In this document: positions 58,267 through 64,000 of the stretch, in pieces
Layout of the letters: the number at the start of each line of letters is the position of its first letter
How positions within the stretch are numbered: position 1 is the stretch's first letter
Source: Xanthomonas arboricola
Lineage (GTDB): Bacteria; Pseudomonadota; Gammaproteobacteria; Xanthomonadales; Xanthomonadaceae
Assembly (NCBI RefSeq): GCF_002940665.1
Contig: NZ_MIGY01000003.1
Span: forward strand, 1,221,573-1,285,572
Length of the DNA stretch: 64,000 nucleotides
Direction of reading: 5' to 3'
Made by a program: the position numbers and the translations under genes
Notes under the pieces: model-generated
Database searches by the model: none
What the model was told of the DNA's origin: nothing
Seen by the model: only the letters and a program-made list of their open reading frames with translations

Positions 58267-61095
58267 ATGCCTTTCTCGCTGGAAATCCTGCTTGCGCTGC
58301 CATTTGTGATGGCCGCCGCCACTGCGCTGCTCTGGCGCACCGCCCGTTCGATCACTGCGTGGTTGGCTGCGGCCGCGCCGTTGGGCGGGCTGGTCATCCT
58401 GGCAACACTCACACCGGCCGTGCTGCGCGGCGAGGTGATCGGCAGCCAGTACGCGTGGTTGCCGCAGATCGGCTTGATCTTTTCGTTGCGGCTTGATGGC
58501 CTGGCGTGGATGTTCGCGTTACTGGTGCTGGGCATCGGTGCGCTGGTGGTGCTGTATGCGCATTACTACCTGAGTGCACGCGACAGCGCATCGCGCTTCT
58601 TCGCGTATCTCATGCTGTTCATGGGTGCGATGCTCGGCATGGTGCTGTCGGGCAACCTGCTGTTGCTGATGGTGTTCTGGGAACTCACCAGCATCAGCTC
58701 GTTCCTGTTGATCGGCTTCTGGTCGCACCGCAAGGATGCGCGCGAAGGCGCGCGCATGGCCTTCGTGCTGACTGCCGGTGGCGGCCTGGCCCTGCTCGGC
58801 GGCATCCTGATGATCGGCCGCATCGTCGGCAGTTTCCAGCTGGATGCGGTGCTGGCGGGCGGCGATCTGATTCGCGCCAGTGCGCTGTATCCGTATGCAC
58901 TGGGGCTGGTACTGCTGGGCATCTTCACCAAGAGCGCGCAGTTCCCGTTCCACTTCTGGCTGCCGCACGCGATGGCGGCGCCGACGCCGGTATCGGCATA
59001 TCTGCATTCGGCCACGATGGTGAAGGCCGGCGTGTTCCTGCTGGCGCGCCTGCATCCTGCCCTGGCCGGCACCGATCTGTTCTTCTACACGGTCACCAGC
59101 ATCGGTGCGATCACGCTGTTGCTCGGCGCATGGCATGCAATCTTCCAGCACGATCTCAAGGGCGTGCTGGCGTATTCGACCATCTCGCATCTGGGCCTGA
59201 TCACCATGCTGTTCGGCCTGTCCACGCCGATGGCGGTGGTGGCCGGCGTGTTCCACATCCTCAACCATGCGGTGTTCAAGGCCTCGTTGTTCATGGCCGC
59301 CGGCATCATCGACCACGAGACCGGCACGCGCGACATGCGCAAGCTGGGCAATCTGCGCCGCCTGATGCCGGTCACCAGCCTACTGGCGATCACCGCCTCG
59401 CTGGCGATGGCCGGCGTTCCGTTGCTCAACGGCTTCCTGTCCAAGGAAATGTTCTTTGCCGTGGCGCTGGAAACCGATGCGCCACAGACGATGCGGGTGT
59501 TGGCCGGCATCGCCGCACTGCTGGCCGGCCTGCTCGGGGTGGCCTACAGCCTGCGCTTCGTGCACGACACCTTCTTCGGCCAGGGCCCGCGCGACCTGGA
59601 CACAACCCCGCACGAGCCGCCACGCTGGATGCGGATTCCGGTGGAGGTGCTGGTGCTGATCTGCGTGGCCGTGGGCATCGTGCCGGCCTGGACCATCGCG
59701 CCGGTGCTGCGCGCCGGTGCCGCCGCCATCCTTGGCGAGCGCCTGCCCGACTACAGCCTGGCGCTGTGGCATGGCTGGAACTGGCCGCTGGCGATGAGCA
59801 TCGCCGGCATGGTGGGCGGCACCCTGTTGTACATGGCGCTGCGCCGCACGCTGGACATGTACGCGATCCAGAACCGCTCGCCCGGCAAGGCGCTGTTCAA
59901 CTGGAACCTGCGCGCGTTGTTCGCCGGCACCGTGCGCATGACCGATGCGGTCACCAACGGCAACCTGCAGCGCATGCTGATGCTGCTGGTGCTGAGCGCT
60001 GTCGTGGTGGCGCTGGTGCCGTTCCTGCAGGGCGGCGCATTGCCGGCCTGGCCGGCGCCCACCCCGCTGCCGCTGCTGGGCTGGACGATCTGGCTGCTGA
60101 TGATCGCCTGCGCCCTGGGCAGCCTGTTCCTGTACAAGCAGCGCCTGCTCGCAGTGCTGGTGCTGGGTGGTACCGGCCTGGCCGTCAGCATGACCTTCGT
60201 GTTCCTGTCGGCGCCGGATCTTGCGTTGACCCAGCTGCTGGTGGAGATGGTGACGCTGGTGCTGATGCTGCTGGCGATGAATTACCTGCCCGAGCGCTCG
60301 TTGCCCGAGCCCGCGCGCCTGCGCAAGCTGCGCGATGCCGGCATCGCCGTCGTTGGTGGTGCCGGGCTCGCCGCATTGGCCTACACCTTGATGACCCAGC
60401 CCAGCCACACGGTCGCCGGCGAGCTGCTGCAGCGTGCGCTGCCGGAAGCCTACGGGCGCAACGTGGTCAACGTGATCCTGGTGGATTTCCGCGGCTTCGA
60501 TACCTTCGGCGAGATCACCGTCTTCGCGATCGCCGGGCTGGTGGTGCATGCGCTGCTGCGGCGCTCGCGGATGGCGCCGGAGCGCAGCATGCCCGGCCCG
60601 CCGATCAAGTTGCCGGTGCCGGCCGATCTGGCGCAGATCATGTTCCCGCTGACGCTGACGGTGTCCCTGTTCCTGTTCCTGCGCGGCCATAACGCACCCG
60701 GTGGCGGCTTCATCGCCGGGCTGGTGCTGGCGGTACCGTTGCTGATGCAGTACGTGATCCAGGGCACCGCGTCGGTGGAATCGCGCTTCGGCTTCGACTA
60801 CATCCGCCTGATCGGCATCGGCCTGCTGTGCGCGCTGGTCAGTGGCGCCGGTGCGCTGGTGTTCGGCATGCCGTTCCTGAGCAGCGGGCATCTGGAGATT
60901 CCGTTGCCGCTGCTGGGCGATCTGGAGCTGGCCAGCGCGCTGGGCTTCGACATCGGCGTGTATCTGGTGGTGTTCGGTGCGGCGATGTTGATGCTGTCGA
61001 TGATGGGCACGATCAAACCCTCGCGCACGCGCAGCTCGCAGCGCGGCGAGATCGACCCCACCCAGCGTTCGACACGCACCGCGGAGCAGCATTGA
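58267..61095 (+). CDS. mrpA: Na+/H+ antiporter subunit A (MrpA-MrpB type)
   Basis: The large subunit of the Mrp cation/proton antiporter, 942 residues with about 20 helices. The complex-I-like proton-conducting part has FWELTSISSFLLIGFWSHR, the GIFTKSAQFPFHFWLPHAMA stretch and AYLHSATMVKAGVFLLAR; the C-terminal part (from about 790, SLFLFLRGHNAPGGGFIAGL) is the MnhB/MrpB domain, fused as in PhaAB. First gene of the operon; stop and next ATG overlap (TGATG). Confidence 0.94.
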   Translation: MPFSLEILLALPFVMAAATALLWRTARSITAWLAAAAPLGGLVILATLTPAVLRGEVIGSQYAWLPQIGLIFSLRLDGLAWMFALLVLGIGALVVLYAHYYLSARDSASRFFAYLMLFMGAMLGMVLSGNLLLLMVFWELTSISSFLLIGFWSHRKDAREGARMAFVLTAGGGLALLGGILMIGRIVGSFQLDAVLAGGDLIRASALYPYALGLVLLGIFTKSAQFPFHFWLPHAMAAPTPVSAYLHSATMVKAGVFLLARLHPALAGTDLFFYTVTSIGAITLLLGAWHAIFQHDLKGVLAYSTISHLGLITMLFGLSTPMAVVAGVFHILNHAVFKASLFMAAGIIDHETGTRDMRKLGNLRRLMPVTSLLAITASLAMAGVPLLNGFLSKEMFFAVALETDAPQTMRVLAGIAALLAGLLGVAYSLRFVHDTFFGQGPRDLDTTPHEPPRWMRIPVEVLVLICVAVGIVPAWTIAPVLRAGAAAILGERLPDYSLALWHGWNWPLAMSIAGMVGGTLLYMALRRTLDMYAIQNRSPGKALFNWNLRALFAGTVRMTDAVTNGNLQRMLMLLVLSAVVVALVPFLQGGALPAWPAPTPLPLLGWTIWLLMIACALGSLFLYKQRLLAVLVLGGTGLAVSMTFVFLSAPDLALTQLLVEMVTLVLMLLAMNYLPERSLPEPARLRKLRDAGIAVVGGAGLAALAYTLMTQPSHTVAGELLQRALPEAYGRNVVNVILVDFRGFDTFGEITVFAIAGLVVHALLRRSRMAPERSMPGPPIKLPVPADLAQIMFPLTLTVSLFLFLRGHNAPGGGFIAGLVLAVPLLMQYVIQGTASVESRFGFDYIRLIGIGLLCALVSGAGALVFGMPFLSSGHLEIPLPLLGDLELASALGFDIGVYLVVFGAAMLMLSMMGTIKPSRTRSSQRGEIDPTQRSTRTAEQH

Positions 61096-61469
61096 TGGAA
61101 TTGGCAGTGGCAAGCGCGATCGGCGTCCTCACCGCATTGGCGATCTACCTGTTGCTGCGCGCGCGCAGCTTCGACGTGATCCTGGGGATGACCTTCCTGT
61201 CGTACGCGACCAACCTGCTGATCTTCGCCGGTGGGCGGTTGCGCAGCGGCCAGGCGCCGGTGCTGCGCGAGGGCGTGCCAGCCGACCTGCTGCACTACAC
61301 CGACCCGTTGCCGCAGGCGCTGGTGCTGACCGCGATCGTGATCGCCTTCGCGATGACCGCGGTGAGCCTGGTGCTGGCGATCCGCAGCCGCAGCGACAAC
61401 GGCAGCGATCATGTGGATGCGCATGAAGACGCCACCACCGGCGTGGACACGCGCGAGGCCCGGCGATGA
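61095..61469 (+). CDS. mrpC: Na+/H+ antiporter subunit C
   Basis: A 124-residue NuoK-like subunit with three helices. The family motifs are SYATNLLIFAGGRLRSG and PLPQALVLTAIVIAFAMTAV. It overlaps mrpA by 1 base and mrpD by 4 bases. The acidic tail (HVDAHEDATTGVDTREARR) is longer than usual. Confidence 0.92.
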   Translation: MELAVASAIGVLTALAIYLLLRARSFDVILGMTFLSYATNLLIFAGGRLRSGQAPVLREGVPADLLHYTDPLPQALVLTAIVIAFAMTAVSLVLAIRSRSDNGSDHVDAHEDATTGVDTREARR

Positions 61470-63010
61470 GCCATCTGCTGATCCTGCCGATCCTGATCCC
61501 GATGCTGGGCGCGTCGGCGTCGCTGTTCGTCGAACATCGGCGCTATGGGCCGCGGGTGCAGCGCACGGTGGCATGGGCCAGCATGGCCCTGCTGGCCGTG
61601 TCGGTCATCGCCTTGTTGGCGCGCGCCGCCGAAGGCCAGGTGCTGGTGTACCTGCTCGGCGACTGGCCGGCGCGCATCGGCATCGTGCTGATGGGCGACC
61701 GCCTGTCGGCATGGATGCTGTTGACCACATTGATCCTGGGCGCGGCCTGCCTGCTGCATGCCTGCGCCGGCTGGGACCGGCGCGCGCCGCATTTCCATGC
61801 CCTGTTCCAGTTCCAGCTGATGGGCTTGAACGGCGCATTCCTGACCGGCGACATCTTCAACCTGTTCGTGTTCTTCGAAGTGATGCTGATCGCCTCCTAT
61901 GGCCTGCTGCTCAGCGGCGGGCGCGGGCTGCAGATGCGTGTGGGCCTGCATTACGTGGTGTTCAACGTATGCGCGTCGACCCTGTTCCTGATCGCGCTGG
62001 GCCTGCTGTTCGGCGTGTTCGGCACCTTGAACATGGCCGAGCTGTCGCAACGTATCGCCGCGCTGCCGGCGCAGGACCTGCCGCTGGCCAAGGCCAGCCT
62101 GGGCCTGTTGCTGCTGGTGTTCTGCAGCAAGGCCGCGTTGCTGCCGCTGTACCTGTGGTTGCCGGAGACCTATTCGCGCGCACCGGCGGCGGTGGCGGCG
62201 TTGTTTGCGATCATGACCAAGGTCGGGCTGTACGCGACGCTGCGGGTGTCGGCGCTGTGGTTCGGCGCCGGTGCCGGCGCGCTGCAGGGCTTCGGCCGCC
62301 ACGCATTGCTGTGGCTGGGCATCGCCACGCTGCTGATGGCCGCCTTCGGGGTGATGGCCGCATCGCGGCTGCGGGTGATGGTGTCGTATCTGGTGGTGTT
62401 CTCGGCGGCGACGTTGTTCATCGCCTTTTCGCTGGACGATGCCGGCGCATTGGGTGCGGGGCTGTACTACCTGCCGCACAGCAGCTTCGTGGCCGCGGCG
62501 TTGTTCATGGTGTCGGACCTGATCCGGCGTCGCCGCGGCAGCGCCAGCGACCGCAAGGAAGTGGTCGCGCCGCTGCCGCGGCGTGGGATCCCCGGCGCGA
62601 TGTTCATGGTCGCCGCGGTGGCGGTCGCCGGACTGCCGCCGTTGTCCGGCTTCCTGGCCAAGGCCGCGTTGCTGCAGCACGTGCCCGAGGGCCTGGTCGG
62701 GCCGGTGTGGTTCGCCATCCTGGGCAGCAGCCTGCTGGTGGTGATCGGCCTGACCCGTGCCGGCGTGCGCCTGTTCTGGCGCGTGCCCGAAGCAGTGCAG
62801 GACGTCCCCGAGCTGCAGCCGCAACGGCGTGCGCGCATGCGCCCGGTGGAGACTGCCGCCACGCTGCTGTTGCTGGGCGGGCTGGTGGCGATGACGGCCG
62901 GTGCCGGCCCGTTGATGCGCTACACCGACGCGGCCGGCGTGCAGCTGCGCGATCCCGGCGCCTACGTCGAGCAGGTACGCGCCACCACGCCGCAACGGAG
63001 GCAGCCATGA
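61466..63010 (+). CDS. mrpD: Na+/H+ antiporter subunit D
   Basis: A 514-residue NuoM/N-like subunit with 14 or so helices. Motifs include LFVFFEVMLIASYGLLLSGG (the conserved Glu), FCSKAALLPLYLWLPETYSR and YLVVFSAATLFIAFS. It overlaps mrpC and mrpE by 4 bases each. Confidence 0.94.
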   Translation: MSHLLILPILIPMLGASASLFVEHRRYGPRVQRTVAWASMALLAVSVIALLARAAEGQVLVYLLGDWPARIGIVLMGDRLSAWMLLTTLILGAACLLHACAGWDRRAPHFHALFQFQLMGLNGAFLTGDIFNLFVFFEVMLIASYGLLLSGGRGLQMRVGLHYVVFNVCASTLFLIALGLLFGVFGTLNMAELSQRIAALPAQDLPLAKASLGLLLLVFCSKAALLPLYLWLPETYSRAPAAVAALFAIMTKVGLYATLRVSALWFGAGAGALQGFGRHALLWLGIATLLMAAFGVMAASRLRVMVSYLVVFSAATLFIAFSLDDAGALGAGLYYLPHSSFVAAALFMVSDLIRRRRGSASDRKEVVAPLPRRGIPGAMFMVAAVAVAGLPPLSGFLAKAALLQHVPEGLVGPVWFAILGSSLLVVIGLTRAGVRLFWRVPEAVQDVPELQPQRRARMRPVETAATLLLLGGLVAMTAGAGPLMRYTDAAGVQLRDPGAYVEQVRATTPQRRQP

Positions 63011-63513
63011 GCACGCGCTTGCCGCTGCGCAGCCGGCTGCTGCCCTCGCCGTCGCTGAGCGTGACGGTCTTCATTTTCTGGCTGTTGCTCAGCGACAGCT
63101 TCGGGCCGCAACAATGGGTACTGGGCTTGTTGCTGGGCTGGGTGGTGCCGATCTTTGCGGCGCGCCTGGACCGCGAGTTCGCCCGCATCGGTTCGCTGCG
63201 TTCGGTGCCGCGCATGTTGCTGGTGGCGGCCGGCGACATCGTGCGCTCCAACATCAAGGTGGCTGGCCAGGTGCTCGGCCCGGAGTCGCGCATCCACCCC
63301 GGCTTCATCTGGGTGCCGCTGGACATCGCCAACATCCACGGCATTGCCGCGCTGACCAGCATGATCACGCTCACCCCCGGCACGGTGTCGGCGGCGCTCT
63401 CGGACGACCGCAAATATCTGCTGGTGCACGTGCTGCACCTGGACGATCCGGACGCCTTGATCGCCGAGATCAAGACCCGCTACGAGAAGCCCCTGATGGA
63501 GATCTTTCCATGA
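63007..63513 (+). CDS. mrpE: Na+/H+ antiporter subunit E
   Basis: A 168-residue subunit with two N-terminal helices and a soluble part containing GFIWVPLDI, ALTSMITLTPGTVSAALS and HVLHLDDPDALI, the MnhE hallmarks. It overlaps mrpD and mrpF by 4 bases. Confidence 0.93.
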   Translation: MSTRLPLRSRLLPSPSLSVTVFIFWLLLSDSFGPQQWVLGLLLGWVVPIFAARLDREFARIGSLRSVPRMLLVAAGDIVRSNIKVAGQVLGPESRIHPGFIWVPLDIANIHGIAALTSMITLTPGTVSAALSDDRKYLLVHVLHLDDPDALIAEIKTRYEKPLMEIFP

Positions 63514-63794
63514 CCGGCCACATGTTCATCGAATCGACCATCGTCCTCTGCATGCACGCGGTGGGCCTGGCCATGCTGATGGCGCTGTGGCGCCTGCTGC
63601 GCGGCCCGAGCGTGCCCGATCGCATCCTGGCGCTGGACACCCTGTCCATCACCGCCATCGCCGAGCTGATGCTGCTGGGCATGTACCTGGATTCGCCGAT
63701 CTACTTCGAGGCCGCGCTGGTGATCGCGATGCTGGGCTTCGGCAGCACCGTGGTGCTGAGCAAGTTCGTATTGCGTCGGGACATCGTCGAATGA
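63510..63794 (+). CDS. mrpF: Na+/H+ antiporter subunit F
   Basis: A 94-residue, three-helix subunit with LLRGPSVPDRILALDTLS (conserved Pro-Asp-Arg), then the hydrophobic IAELMLLGMYLDSPIYFEAA. It overlaps mrpE and mrpG by 4 bases. Confidence 0.93.
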   Translation: MTGHMFIESTIVLCMHAVGLAMLMALWRLLRGPSVPDRILALDTLSITAIAELMLLGMYLDSPIYFEAALVIAMLGFGSTVVLSKFVLRRDIVE

Positions 63795-64000
63795 TCGCGC
63801 TGACCGAATATCTGCTCAGCGCGCTGTTGCTGGTCGGCACCTTCTTCATCCTGATCGGTGCGTTCGGCCTGGTGAAGCTGTCGGACTTTTTCAAGCGCCT
63901 GCATGCGCCGACCAAGGCCAGCACGCTGGGCGTGGGCTGCGTGCTGCTGGCATCGGTCGGCTATCACCTGTTCCTGGGTGTGGATCCGCAACCGCGCGAG
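63791..64000 (+). CDS. mrpG: Na+/H+ antiporter subunit G (3' end outside window)
   Basis: The first 70 codons are present: ALTEYLLSALLLVGTFFILI then GAFGLVKLSDFFKRLHAPTK, the MnhG hallmark (KLSDFFxRLHAPTKASTLG). It overlaps mrpF by 4 bases. The family is about 110-130 residues, so roughly the last third is missing. It completes the A-G set. Confidence 0.92.
   Translation, partial: MIALTEYLLSALLLVGTFFILIGAFGLVKLSDFFKRLHAPTKASTLGVGCVLLASVGYHLFLGVDPQPRE

Noticed and set aside
59380-61113. Long minus-strand open frame opposite mrpA
   Set aside because: Antisense shadow rich in Gln, His and Arg.

Overview
The window is a chromosomal segment of a Xanthomonas-type gammaproteobacterium (family Lysobacteraceae/Xanthomonadaceae). 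The call rests on very high G+C with strong G/C wobble bias, a full-length Clp (the c-di-GMP-responsive CRP homologue of xanthomonads), a TTG-started Fis after prmA, dispersed GGGAAT-type intergenic repeats, and a protein ending in an XVIPCD-like type IV secretion signal. About 70 protein genes (two cut by the window edges) and two tRNAs are supported. No insertion sequence, prophage, CRISPR array or rRNA was seen.

Layout. 1-7.1 kb: 3' part of accC, two small envelope-type genes, prmA, a divergent pair (membrane protein / XRE regulator), a DUF3426 protein and fis. 7.1-13.4 kb: a seven-gene minus-strand operon, mostly joined by 4-bp ATGA overlaps, for a phospholipid-like pathway: CDP-alcohol phosphotransferase, hydrolase-methyltransferase fusion, PAP2/dual-specificity phosphatase fusion, two small proteins, a PlsC-like acyltransferase and a CdsA-like cytidylyltransferase. 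13.5-24.3 kb: purH and purD, a YccS-like FUSC protein, two transporters (one fused to an acyltransferase), a CD225/DUF2752 pair and AmpE. 24.3-28.2 kb: nudC, erpA, bactofilin, a coiled-coil membrane protein and DUF4126. 28.2-32.5 kb: a signalling pair, a response regulator whose GGDEF and EAL domains are both degenerate and a hybrid kinase with REC and Hpt. 32.6-38.9 kb: bfr and bfd, rppH, tRNA-Met and tRNA-Gln, rpsI-rplM, coq7, an SMR exporter, speD and clp. 39-46 kb: a dispersed trp cluster (trpE, trpG, trpD, trpC) interleaved with an aldolase-like and a flavin reductase-like gene. 46-51 kb: YegS-like kinase, GNAT, rpe, an outer-membrane barrel, a J-protein and purC. 51.4-56.5 kb: two lipoproteins, a multidomain peptidoglycan hydrolase with an XVIPCD-like C terminus, and a secreted M4 protease. 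56.5-64 kb: DUF962, an NAD-binding epimerase-like protein and most of an Mrp Na+/H+ antiporter operon (A-G, G cut).

The most interesting parts are the probable antibacterial T4SS effector with candidate immunity lipoproteins, the lipid operon with two unusual fusions, a CDP-alcohol phosphotransferase with Asn at two metal-site positions, a gene in that operon whose middle third is biased to another frame, and the catalytically degenerate c-di-GMP-type response regulator.
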